Source: Vibrio cholerae
GTDB taxonomy: Bacteria > Actinomycetota > Actinomycetes > Actinomycetales > Micrococcaceae
DNA length: 39,686 bases
Assembly (NCBI GenBank): GCA_009728235.1
Contig: WNZI01000031.1
Coordinates: 1-39,686, forward strand
Reading direction: 5' to 3'
Shown: in pieces, positions 10,557 to 18,264 of the stretch
Position numbering within the stretch: position 1 is the stretch's first letter
How the letters are laid out: every line of letters begins with the position of its first letter
The notes under the pieces: model-generated
What the model saw: the letters and a program-made list of their open reading frames with translations, nothing else
The model's database searches: none
Told to the model about the DNA's origin: nothing
Translations under genes and position numbers: made by a program

Positions 10557-11669
10557 CTACTGGGGGCTGGCGTCCGAGTCGACGGTGATCTCGCCCGAGA
10601 TGATCTGTTCCTTCAGCTCGTCGAGCGTCGTCTGCAGATCGGCCGGGACGTTCGCCTCCTGGTCGTGGAACGGAGCCAGTGCGACGCCGCCGTTCTCCAG
10701 GGTGCCCACGTACGGGGTGTTGTCGAAGTTGCCGTCGACGTCGGTGCTGATGACGTCCTCGACGGCGTCGCCCATGAGCTTCATGACGGAGGTGAGGATG
10801 TACTCCTCGCCCTTGCCCGCGGTCTCGTAGCCGTCGGAGTCGACCCAGATGGCCTTGACGTCCTTGCCTGCGCTGTTGGCCTCGACGACGGCATCGAGGG
10901 TGCCGGATCCGACAGGACCGGCGACCGGCATGATGATGTCGGCGCCTTCGTTGATGAAGTTCTGGGTGTTGGTCTTGCCTGCAGCGGCGTCCTCGAAGTT
11001 ACCCACGAAGGTGCCGTTCTGGCTCTCCTTGTCCCAGCCGAGGAGCTGGACGTCGGCGTCGTTCTCCTCGTTGAAGTGGGCCACACCCTCGGCGAAGCCG
11101 TCCATGAAGATCGTCACGGTCGGGATGTTGATGCCGCCGTAGGTGGCGACCTTCCCGGTCTCGCTGGTCGCCGCGGCTGCGTAGCCGGCCAGGAAGGCCG
11201 CCTGCGCCGTGTCGTAGATGATCGGCTTGACGTTGGGCAGGTCGATCGAGTTGTCGTCGACGATCGCGAAGTTGGAATCGACGTTCGCCTCGGCCGCAGC
11301 CTTCGTGGTGTCGGCGAGGAGGAAGCCCACGGTGATCGTGAGGTTGCAGCCGGCCTGGACCATGCTGTCGACGTTCGGGCCGAAGTCGGTCTCGGCCTGC
11401 GACTCGGCCTGGTTGATCTGGATGCCGAGATCGGTCTCTGCCTTCTTCAGTCCCTCGTAGCTGGACTGGTTGAAGGAGCGGTCGTCGAAACCACCGGAGT
11501 CGGAGACGATGCAGCCGAGGTAGTCGCTGCCGGCGTCGGCGCTGGCGCCGCCTCCGGACGATTCCTCGGCGGGCGGAGCGCCGCAGCCGGACAGGACGAG
11601 GGCCGATACGCCGAGAACGGCGGCGGACAGGCCAGTGCCGCGCGAAAACTTGCGCAGTGAGTTCTTCAA
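10557..11669 (-). CDS. BMP family nucleoside-binding lipoprotein
   Basis: Extracellular substrate-binding lipoprotein of the nucleoside importer, 370 aa. The signal peptide reads MKNSLRKFSRGTGLSAAV and continues to a lipobox VLSGC. After a Ser/Gly-rich linker the BMP domain starts with GCIVSDSGGFDDRSFNQSSY, the typical signature of purine nucleoside receptor A-like proteins. GADIIMPVAGPVGSGTLDAV and AIWVDSDGYE are further family blocks. I chose the TTG at 11669 because GGAGG lies four bases before it and the charged N-terminus KNSLRKF follows directly; an upstream in-frame start at 11696 would add nine unlikely residues. It is the first gene of the operon and should be controlled by the 218-bp region upstream. 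Confidence 0.92.
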   Translation of the reverse strand: MKNSLRKFSRGTGLSAAVLGVSALVLSGCGAPPAEESSGGGASADAGSDYLGCIVSDSGGFDDRSFNQSSYEGLKKAETDLGIQINQAESQAETDFGPNVDSMVQAGCNLTITVGFLLADTTKAAAEANVDSNFAIVDDNSIDLPNVKPIIYDTAQAAFLAGYAAAATSETGKVATYGGINIPTVTIFMDGFAEGVAHFNEENDADVQLLGWDKESQNGTFVGNFEDAAAGKTNTQNFINEGADIIMPVAGPVGSGTLDAVVEANSAGKDVKAIWVDSDGYETAGKGEEYILTSVMKLMGDAVEDVISTDVDGNFDNTPYVGTLENGGVALAPFHDQEANVPADLQTTLDELKEQIISGEITVDSDASPQ

Positions 11670-11914
11670 AATGCCTCCAGGAAAGAAATGCGCCACGGGG
11701 ACGAATATCAGTGAGTGTCCATCACGGTTCGCGATCGATCCGAGGCTCTGTTTTCACTGAAAGACCGTGGCGCCGCGACACCGTCGGTGCAGCACGTATG
11801 CGAACATCCTAAGGGTCAGGTGACGGGGAACACTACGCAGGGCCTCCGGCGGCGGGGATTGTTCGGCTTTCGTTATGCACAGCGCACTGAGCGCACTTCG
11901 GCCCGGAGTCCGGT
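11670..11914 (-). promoter_or_regulatory. leader/control region of the nucleoside operon
   Basis: Gap between the lipoprotein start and the end of the amidohydrolase gene. It must hold the operon promoter. I see an 11-bp palindrome TTTCACTGAAA (11752-11762) and an inverted pair TCAGTGA/TCACTGA (11709-11715 and 11754-11760) that could be an operator. I cannot assign clear -35 and -10 boxes. Confidence 0.3.
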
Positions 11915-13120
11915 TCAGTGCCCGGGACCGAGCACTGCCTGCAGCGCGGCCGCCGCCATGACGCGGACCCCGCAGGCGATCGCGCGCTCGTCGGGGGCGT
12001 AGTCGCCACGGTGCAGGTCGAACGTCTCGCCCCCGGGGGTGCGGGTCCCGAGCCGCATCATGGCACCGGGCACCTCCTGCGTCATCCAGGCGAAGTCCTC
12101 ACCGCCCATGGACTGGGGCGTGAGGACGACGGCGGCCGGACCGAGTTCGGCGCGCGCCGCCGCCTCGAGCAGCCCCGTCTCGGCCTCCTGGTTGACCACC
12201 GGCGGTACTCCGCGGATGTGCTCGAGCTTGACGTCGACGCCGAAGGGGGCTGCTACCTGTCGCACGGCCCGGTCCAGCAGATCACCCGCGGACTCCCACG
12301 CCTCCCCGTCCAGGCAGCGAAGGGTCCCCGACATGAACCCGTGGGCGGGAATGGCATTGGGCGCGGAACCGGCGTGGATCTGTCCCCACACCACGGAAAC
12401 GGCGCTGCGCACGTCGATCCTCCGCGACAGCACCGCCGGGACGTTCACGGCGATCGTCGCCAGCGCGAAGACGAGGTCCTCGGTCAGGTGCGGGCGCGAG
12501 GTGTGGCCGCCACGGCCGCTCAGCTCCACCCGGATGGTGTCGGAGGCTGAGGTGATCGCGCCGATGCGCGTCCCCACGAGGCCGACGTCGATGCGGGGGT
12601 CGCAGTGCAGGGCGAGGATCCGGGGCAGACCGTCGAGCACGCCCTGGGCGATCACGTCGATCGCACCTCCCGGCATCATCTCCTCGGCGGGCTGGAAGAT
12701 GATCCGGACAGTGCCCGGCAGCGGCGTCACCGCGTCGAGTCCGGCGAGCACGAGGGCGACGCCGAGCATCACAGTGGTGTGGATGTCGTGGCCGCACGCG
12801 TGCGTGACGCCGGTCGAAGCCGACTCGAACGCGAGGCCGGTCTCCTCGATGATCGGCAGGGCATCGATGTCCGCGCGGAGGCCGATCCGCAGGGGGCCCT
12901 GTCCGATGTCCACGAACGCGCCCGTGCCCTCGAGCCGCTGCGGCCGGAGCCCCGCCTGCTCGAGCCTCGCCACGATGACATCGGTGGTGCGGTGTTCCCT
13001 GTAGGACAGCTCGGGGTGGCGGTGGATGTCGCGCCGGATCGCCGTCAGCTCATCGAGCAGGGGTTCGAGGGAGGCCGCCACTCGGGAGGTCGACGGACTC
13101 TGGGTACTGGACGTTTCCAC
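11915..13120 (-). CDS. M20 family amidohydrolase (metal-dependent aminoacylase/hippurate hydrolase type)
   Basis: A 401-aa zinc or manganese-dependent hydrolase, probably acting on N-acyl amino acids or related amides in the cytoplasm. Landmarks in order: RRDIHRHPELSYREH at about 29-43, RADIDALPI with the first metal aspartate, THACGHDIHTTVMLG with the Cys and His metal ligands of the amidohydrolase subgroup, FQPAEEMMPGGA with the catalytic glutamate pair, LSGRGGHTSRPH in the dimerisation domain, and MGGEDFAWM near the C-terminus. It starts 136 bp after manC on the same strand. Nothing in the context indicates the substrate, so only the family is firm. Annotated relatives are often called amidohydrolase or N-acyl-L-amino acid amidohydrolase. 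Confidence 0.9.
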   Translation of the reverse strand: METSSTQSPSTSRVAASLEPLLDELTAIRRDIHRHPELSYREHRTTDVIVARLEQAGLRPQRLEGTGAFVDIGQGPLRIGLRADIDALPIIEETGLAFESASTGVTHACGHDIHTTVMLGVALVLAGLDAVTPLPGTVRIIFQPAEEMMPGGAIDVIAQGVLDGLPRILALHCDPRIDVGLVGTRIGAITSASDTIRVELSGRGGHTSRPHLTEDLVFALATIAVNVPAVLSRRIDVRSAVSVVWGQIHAGSAPNAIPAHGFMSGTLRCLDGEAWESAGDLLDRAVRQVAAPFGVDVKLEHIRGVPPVVNQEAETGLLEAAARAELGPAAVVLTPQSMGGEDFAWMTQEVPGAMMRLGTRTPGGETFDLHRGDYAPDERAIACGVRVMAAAALQAVLGPGH

Positions 13121-13236
13121 TCCTTCAGCCTACCGACCGGGGGCCCCAGCCCTCACTGCATCGAACCGCCACTCCGGCGGGCGCCGTCGGACCCGCCGTC
13201 GGAGCGGCGGCACCGCCTCGTCCAGGGCAGCGGATC

Positions 13237-13279
13237 GCGGGGACACCGCGGCCCGGTCAGAGGACGTCGGTGTCCCCGC
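13237..13279 (-). terminator. hairpin overlapping the manC stop codon
   Basis: Perfect 12-bp inverted repeat (GCGGGGACACCG at 13237-13248 with its complement at 13268-13279), 19-nt loop. The right arm lies inside the last manC codons and the stop (13257-13259) is in the loop. Probably a terminator or mRNA-end stabiliser; no T-run. Confidence 0.45.
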
Positions 13280-14396
13280 TGGCCCGCAGCCGCTCGACGG
13301 CCTTCTTGACCTCCTGGGCGTGCTCCTTCGTCGTGACGAGCAGTGCGTCCGGGGTGTCGACGATGACGACGTTCTCGATGCCGATGAGCGCGATGACCCT
13401 CTTGGTGTCGGAGACCACGATGCCCGAGGCGTTCTCCGAGAACACCCGGGCCCCCTCCCCCATCACGGTGAGTTCGCTGTTCTCCTCGGCGGGGTTCAGT
13501 CGTCCGATCGCGGCGAAGTCTCCGACGTCGTCCCAGTTGAACTCGCCGGGGATCATCGCGACGTCCCCGGCAGCTGCTGCGGGCTCCGCGACGGCGTAGT
13601 CGATGGCGATCTTCGGCAGCGTGGGCCACACGCGGCGGGCCACCTCCACGCGACGCGGGGTGTCCCAGGCCTCGGCGATCTCCATGAGCCCGGCGTAGAG
13701 CTCGGGTTCGTTGGCGGACAGGTGCTTGAGCATGAGGTCGACCGGCGCGACGAACATGCCGGCGTTCCAGGAGTAGTTGCCGCTGCCGATGTATTCGTCC
13801 GCCACCTCCTGGGACGGCTTCTCGACGAACTCGATGACGGCGCGGGCGCTGGGCGCACCGTCGACGGCGAGCGGCTCGCCGGCCCTGATGTAGCCGAAGC
13901 CCGTCGAGGCATGGGTCGGCTTGATGCCGATCGTGACGATGTACCCGCGGGCAGCGGTGTGGATGGCTTCCCGGACCGCTGCCTGGAAGACCTCCACGGG
14001 CGCGATCACCTGGTCGGCGGCGAACGATCCCATGATGATGCCCGGATCGCGCTGGTGGAGGATCGCCGCTGCGAGGCCGATGGCCGCACCGGAATCCTTC
14101 GGCTCGGACTCGAGGACGAGGTTCATGTCCTCGATCTCGGGGAGCTGCTCGAGCACCGCGCGACGGTGCACGATCCCGGTGACCACCATCGTGCGGCCGT
14201 CACAGAGCGGACGCAGACGATCGTAGGTGGCGCGGATCAGCGTGCTGCCGGAACCGGTGAGATCGTGCAGGAACTTCGGCGCCGCGGCCCGCGAGAGCGG
14301 CCACAGACGCGTGCCCGTGCCTCCCGCCGGGATGACGCCGTGGAAGCGGTCCAGCACATTGTCAGGGGTATGGGCAGCCGCCCTCTCGGTACTCAT
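13257..14396 (-). CDS. manC: mannose-1-phosphate guanylyltransferase
   Basis: Transfers GMP from GTP to mannose-1-phosphate to give GDP-mannose for glycans and glycolipids. The nucleotidyltransferase signature GGTGTRLWPLSR is at about residues 24-35. PKFLHDLTGSGSTLIRATYDR, GSFAADQVI and GYIRAGEPL follow in the family's order, as do VEKPSQEVADEYIGSGNYSWNAGMF (in two blocks) and FNWDDVGDF. At 379 aa it lacks the C-terminal isomerase domain of bifunctional enzymes. The ATG at 14396 (MSTERAAAH) has GGAAC just upstream; a GTG three codons earlier is an alternative. It is divergent from sdhC, so the 226-bp gap holds both promoters. Confidence 0.92.
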   Translation of the reverse strand: MSTERAAAHTPDNVLDRFHGVIPAGGTGTRLWPLSRAAAPKFLHDLTGSGSTLIRATYDRLRPLCDGRTMVVTGIVHRRAVLEQLPEIEDMNLVLESEPKDSGAAIGLAAAILHQRDPGIIMGSFAADQVIAPVEVFQAAVREAIHTAARGYIVTIGIKPTHASTGFGYIRAGEPLAVDGAPSARAVIEFVEKPSQEVADEYIGSGNYSWNAGMFVAPVDLMLKHLSANEPELYAGLMEIAEAWDTPRRVEVARRVWPTLPKIAIDYAVAEPAAAAGDVAMIPGEFNWDDVGDFAAIGRLNPAEENSELTVMGEGARVFSENASGIVVSDTKRVIALIGIENVVIVDTPDALLVTTKEHAQEVKKAVERLRASGDTDVL

Positions 14397-14476
14397 CCGT
14401 TCCACGGTAACCGACGCGTGGGCGCTGGGCCCCGACCCGCCCCGTGTGACTGCCGAACTCTCCGCCGAACCGCCGG

Positions 14477-14492
14477 TGTTAACAAGGTCACA
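14477..14492 (+). promoter_or_regulatory. candidate CRP/GlxR-type site upstream of sdhC
   Basis: TGTTAACAAGGTCACA fits TGTGA-N6-TCACA with one mismatch. Its centre is about 60 bp before the start point predicted from the promoter at 14510-14538, a classical activator position. Inference only. Confidence 0.4.
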
Positions 14493-14509
14493 GGTGAGGT
14501 GCCCCTAAA

Positions 14510-14538
14510 TTGATGCGGGAGTGTCACCGGCCTACATT
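14510..14538 (+). promoter_or_regulatory. candidate sigma-A type promoter of sdhCDAB
   Basis: TTGATG (14510-14515) and TACATT (14533-14538) are separated by 17 bp, each matching four of six consensus bases. The predicted start is near 14545, leaving a leader of about 78 nt before sdhC. TATAAC at 14582-14587 is a second possible -10 with a poor -35. Confidence 0.4.
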
Positions 14539-14622
14539 ATTGTTATCTGAAGAGTGCTGTCGCACCGGCGTAATCCCTGCGTATAACGCGCTAACGCCCA
14601 CGCGATGCAGGGAGGTAATTCA

Positions 14623-15006
14623 ATGCCGAAGACACTGTCGCCAACAGGCACCCTTTACCGTGGCCGGGAAGGCCAATGGTCCTGGGTCGCCCACCGCATC
14701 ACCGGGGTAGTGATTTTCTTCTTCCTCCTCGTTCACGTGCTGGACACGTCCCTCGTCCGCGTCTCGCCGGAAGCCTACGACGCCGTCATCGCGTCGTACA
14801 AGAACCCGATCATGGGCCTCGGTGAGCTCGGCCTCGTCGCCGCGATCGTCTTCCACGCCTTCAACGGAATCCGCGTCATCCTGATCGACTTCTGGAAACA
14901 GGGCCCCAAGTACCACCGCCAGATGCTCTGGAGCGTCGTCGGCCTCTGGGCAGTCGTCATGGTCGCCTTCTCGATCCGCCATCTCTCGCACGTCTTCGGA
15001 GGTTAG
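14623..15006 (+). CDS. sdhC: succinate dehydrogenase cytochrome b-556 subunit
   Basis: Membrane anchor subunit of complex II that carries heme b and helps form the quinone site. The 127-aa protein begins MPKTLSPTGTLYRGREG, then has the SdhC signature WVAHRITGVVIFFFLLVHVLD (helix 1 with the heme-region histidine), helix 2 around GLGELGLVAAIVFHAFNGIR and helix 3 near the C-terminus. GGAGG lies eight bases before the ATG at 14623; an in-frame ATG at 14605 lacks such a site. It is first of the four sdh genes and is followed five bases later by sdhD. Confidence 0.95.
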   Translation: MPKTLSPTGTLYRGREGQWSWVAHRITGVVIFFFLLVHVLDTSLVRVSPEAYDAVIASYKNPIMGLGELGLVAAIVFHAFNGIRVILIDFWKQGPKYHRQMLWSVVGLWAVVMVAFSIRHLSHVFGG

Positions 15007-15011
15007 TACCC

Positions 15012-15479
15012 ATGGCTACCCCAACCATCGAAAGCCCGCGCTCGGGTCGCGTGGCTCCCGGCTACTCGCGCTCGTCGACGTCGCGTGGCAACTTCGAGAT
15101 GGTCGCATGGCTGTTCATGCGCCTCTCGGGCGCCATCCTCGTCGTGCTGATCTTCGTCCACCTCTACGTCAACCTGGTCGCCGGCGACGGCATCACCGGG
15201 ATCGACTTCGGCTTCGTCGCCGGCAAGTGGGCCGACCCGGTGTGGCAGATCTGGGATTTGACGCTGCTGTGGCTGTCCATGCTCCATGGCACCAACGGCA
15301 TCCGCGTGATCATCAACGACTATGCGGAGAAGAACAGCACCCGCATGTGGCTCAAGGGCGTCCTCTACACGGCGACCGTCGTGATCGTCGTCCTCGGCAC
15401 CCTCGTCATCTTCACCTTCGATCCCTGCCCCGTCGTCAACGGCGTGGCACACGTCGCGGACTACTGCCCGGCGCCGTAG
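15012..15479 (+). CDS. sdhD: succinate dehydrogenase hydrophobic membrane anchor subunit
   Basis: Second membrane anchor of complex II, 155 aa. A charged N-terminal stretch of about 30 residues is followed by RLSGAILVVLIFVHLYVN (helix 1), WDLTLLWLSMLHGTNGIRVI with the conserved His-Gly-x-N-G-x-R block (helix 2), and a third helix at VLYTATVVIVVLGTLVIF. The protein ends with a short tail holding two cysteines, likely outside the membrane. It lies between sdhC and sdhA and completes the four-subunit enzyme. The 100 bp to sdhA shows no hairpin that would separate transcription. Confidence 0.93.
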   Translation: MATPTIESPRSGRVAPGYSRSSTSRGNFEMVAWLFMRLSGAILVVLIFVHLYVNLVAGDGITGIDFGFVAGKWADPVWQIWDLTLLWLSMLHGTNGIRVIINDYAEKNSTRMWLKGVLYTATVVIVVLGTLVIFTFDPCPVVNGVAHVADYCPAP

Positions 15480-15579
15480 CCCCCCGCACTTCCCTGCCGC
15501 ACGTCGGCAGTCTTCGCATGGTGCTCCCGCCGCGGCGCACCCATGCACACTCAACGGTTCAACAGAAAGAGCGACCAGC

Positions 15580-17358
15580 ATGCAGGTCCACAAGTACGAC
15601 GTCGTCATCGTCGGCGCCGGTGGCGCAGGAATGCGCGCTGCCATCGAATCAGGGCAGCGCGCCCGCACCGCCGTCCTGACGAAGCTCTACCCCACCCGCT
15701 CCCACACCGGTGCGGCTCAGGGTGGCATGTGCGCGGCACTCGCCAACGTCGAGGAGGACAACTGGGAGTGGCACACCTTCGACACCGTCAAGGGTGGCGA
15801 CTACCTCGTCGACCAGGACGCAGCCGAGGTCATGGCGAAGGAAGCCATCGAGGCCGTGCTGGATCTGGAGAAGATGGGCCTGCCGTTCAACCGCACGCCC
15901 GAGGGACGCATCGACCAGCGGCGCTTCGGCGGCCACACCCGCGACCACGGCAAGGCGCCGGTGCGCCGTTCCTGCTACGCGGCGGACCGCACCGGACACA
16001 TGATCCTGCAGACCCTGTACCAGAACTGCGTCAAGCACAACGTCGAGTTCTACAACGAGTACTACGTGCTCGACCTGCTGATGGTGGACGAGGAAGTCGT
16101 CGTCGACGGCGAGACCCGCATCCAGAAGCGCGTCGCCGGTGTCGTCTCCTACGACCTCGCCTCGGGTGAGCTCCACGTCTTCCAGGCCAAGTCGGTGGTG
16201 TTCGCCTCCGGCGGCGTCGGCAAGGTCTACAAGACGACGTCGAACGCCCACACGCTGACCGGTGACGGCATGGGGATCGCGTTCCGTCGCGGTATCCCCC
16301 TCGAGGACATGGAGTTCTTCCAGTTCCATCCGACCGGCCTCGCCGGACTGGGCATCCTCCTGTCGGAAGCCGCCCGCGGCGAGGGAGCGATCCTGCGCAA
16401 CTCGGAGGGTGAACGCTTCATGGAGCGCTACGCCCCGACCATCAAGGACCTCGCCCCGCGTGACATCGTCGCCCGGTCGATGGCCAACGAGGTCCGGGAA
16501 GGCCGTGGAGCAGGGCCGAACAAGGACTACGTCCTCCTCGATCTGACGCACCTCGAGCCGGCACACATCGACGCGAAGCTGCCCGACATCACCGAGTTCG
16601 CCCGCACCTACCTCGGCGTGGAGCCGTACACGGAGCCCGTGCCGGTCTTCCCGACGGCCCACTACGCCATGGGCGGGATCCCGACCAACATCAAGGCCGA
16701 GGTCCTCTCCGACAACGACACAGTGGTTCCGGGCCTCTACGCGGCGGGCGAGGTCGCGTGCGTCTCGGTCCACGGATCGAACCGCCTCGGCACCAACTCG
16801 CTGCTCGACATCAACGTCTTCGGCAAGCGGGCCGGCCTCGCTGCAGCGGAGTACGCGCTGACCGCCGACTTCGTGGAGATCCCCGAGAACCCCACCGTGG
16901 AGACCGAGGAACTGCTCAACCGGGCCCGCAGCTCGGAGGGTGGCGAGCGGGTTGCCCTGATCCGCAAGGAACTGCAGGACGTCATGGACGCCAATGTCCA
17001 GGTCTTCCGCACGGAGGAAACGCTTGTCGAGGCGCTGCGCGTCATCGATAGTCTGGAAGAGCGCTACACCCGCATCACCGTGCAGGACAAGGGCAAGCGG
17101 TTCAACCTCGACCTGCTCGAGGCCGTGGAGCTCGGATTCCTCCTCGACATGGCCAAGGTCATGACGGCGGCGGCCCTGCACCGCAAGGAGTCACGCGGCG
17201 GACACTTCCGGGAGGACTACCCGGAACGCGACGACGCGAACTTCATGACCCATTCCATGGCCTACAAGGATCCCAGCGCCACTGAGACCAGCGGCGTCCG
17301 CCTTGAGACCAAACCGGTGATCTTCACCCGATACCAGCCCATGGAGCGTAAGTACTGA
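15580..17358 (+). CDS. sdhA: succinate dehydrogenase flavoprotein subunit
   Basis: Catalytic subunit of complex II, oxidising succinate to fumarate with covalently bound FAD. The 592-aa length is typical. VVIVGAGGAGMRAA at residues 8-21 is the dinucleotide-binding loop. SHTGAAQGGMCAAL places the FAD-linking histidine at residue 42. FGGHTRDHGKAPVRRSCYA, FQFHPTGLAGLG, TAHYAMGGIPTN and the C-terminal RKESRGGHFREDYPERDD are the expected substrate-site and capping blocks. The stop TGA shares its final A with the sdhB ATG, so translation is coupled. No lesion is seen across the gene. Confidence 0.98.
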   Translation: MQVHKYDVVIVGAGGAGMRAAIESGQRARTAVLTKLYPTRSHTGAAQGGMCAALANVEEDNWEWHTFDTVKGGDYLVDQDAAEVMAKEAIEAVLDLEKMGLPFNRTPEGRIDQRRFGGHTRDHGKAPVRRSCYAADRTGHMILQTLYQNCVKHNVEFYNEYYVLDLLMVDEEVVVDGETRIQKRVAGVVSYDLASGELHVFQAKSVVFASGGVGKVYKTTSNAHTLTGDGMGIAFRRGIPLEDMEFFQFHPTGLAGLGILLSEAARGEGAILRNSEGERFMERYAPTIKDLAPRDIVARSMANEVREGRGAGPNKDYVLLDLTHLEPAHIDAKLPDITEFARTYLGVEPYTEPVPVFPTAHYAMGGIPTNIKAEVLSDNDTVVPGLYAAGEVACVSVHGSNRLGTNSLLDINVFGKRAGLAAAEYALTADFVEIPENPTVETEELLNRARSSEGGERVALIRKELQDVMDANVQVFRTEETLVEALRVIDSLEERYTRITVQDKGKRFNLDLLEAVELGFLLDMAKVMTAAALHRKESRGGHFREDYPERDDANFMTHSMAYKDPSATETSGVRLETKPVIFTRYQPMERKY

Positions 17359-18143
17359 TGAGCACCGACACCGTAGAGAAAGAGCCGGCCTCGAAGATCG
17401 AGCTCAGCCCGGACATCGCCGGCGGGGAGATCCCCACCTTCGACGTCACACTGAAGGTCCGCCGCTACAACCCGGAGGTCTCGGACGAGGCCCACTGGGA
17501 CGAGTGGCAGCTGACCATGTACGGCACGGACCGCGTGCTGGACGCCCTCCACAAGGTCAAGTGGGAACATGACGGTTCGGTGTCCTTCCGCCGCTCGTGC
17601 GCCCACGGGGTCTGCGGCTCGGACGCGATGCGAATCAACGGCCGCAACCGGCTCGCCTGCAAGACGCTGCTGAAGGACCTCGACACGTCCAAGCCCATCC
17701 TCGTGGAGCCCATCAAGGGTCTGCCCGTGGAGAAGGACCTGATCGTGGACATGGAGCCGTTCTTCCAGTCCTACCGCGAGATCATGCCGTTCCTCGTGAG
17801 CAAGGGACATGAGCCGACCAAGGAACGCCTGCAGTCGGCCGAGGAGCGCGATCGCTACGACGACACCACCAAGTGCATCCTCTGCGCCGCGTGCACGTCG
17901 TCGTGCCCAGTGTTCTGGACCGACGGGCAGTACTTCGGTCCGGCGGCCATCGTGAACGCCCACCGGTTCATCTTCGACTCGCGCGACGACGCCGGGGACA
18001 TGCGCCTGGAGATCCTGAACGACAAGGAAGGTGTCTGGCGCTGCCGGACCACCTTCAACTGCTCGGAAGCCTGCCCCCGCGGCATCCAGGTGACGAAGGC
18101 GATCTCCGAGGTCAAGCAGGCCATCCTCACCCGCCGGGTCTGA
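17358..18143 (+). CDS. sdhB: succinate dehydrogenase iron-sulfur subunit
   Basis: Electron-transfer subunit linking SdhA flavin to quinone. The 261-aa protein has the N-terminal 2Fe-2S domain with SCAHGVCGSDAMRINGRNRL followed by a further cysteine, and the C-terminal ferredoxin-like domain with CILCAACTSSCPVF and CRTTFNCSEACPRGI, which ligate the 4Fe-4S and 3Fe-4S clusters. The first 25 residues are a variable acidic leader. It overlaps sdhA by one base and is followed by a strong terminator hairpin at 18184, so it ends the operon. Confidence 0.98.
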   Translation: MSTDTVEKEPASKIELSPDIAGGEIPTFDVTLKVRRYNPEVSDEAHWDEWQLTMYGTDRVLDALHKVKWEHDGSVSFRRSCAHGVCGSDAMRINGRNRLACKTLLKDLDTSKPILVEPIKGLPVEKDLIVDMEPFFQSYREIMPFLVSKGHEPTKERLQSAEERDRYDDTTKCILCAACTSSCPVFWTDGQYFGPAAIVNAHRFIFDSRDDAGDMRLEILNDKEGVWRCRTTFNCSEACPRGIQVTKAISEVKQAILTRRV

Positions 18144-18183
18144 CACCGGCAGGACCGGCGCGCCGGGCCCGCTTTGATTGCAC

Positions 18184-18221
18184 GACGAAGGACGGTCCGC
18201 TGCGGCGGGCCGTCCTTCGTC
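18184..18221. terminator. bidirectional terminator between sdhB and the YihY gene
   Basis: Perfect 12-bp stem GACGAAGGACGG (18184-18195) with its complement at 18210-18221 and a 14-nt loop, between convergent genes. A near-identical arm is reused at 38802-38850. Confidence 0.75.
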
Positions 18222-18264
18222 ATGTCCCGGACGATCCGGCGGCCGCTGCGCGGGCGAGCAGCCC

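Noticed and set aside
8901-11660. Very long plus-strand open frame (919 codons) opposite the ABC ATPase and lipoprotein genes
   Set aside because: It is the antisense shadow of two clearly conserved genes in high-GC DNA; its protein has no recognisable motif.
11752-11762. TTTCACTGAAA palindrome upstream of the nucleoside lipoprotein gene as a firm operator
   Set aside because: A single short palindrome with no second copy in the window; kept only as a note in the control-region entry.
15649-17181. Minus-strand open frame of 510 codons opposite sdhA
   Set aside because: Antisense shadow of an intact sdhA; no start signal or motif.
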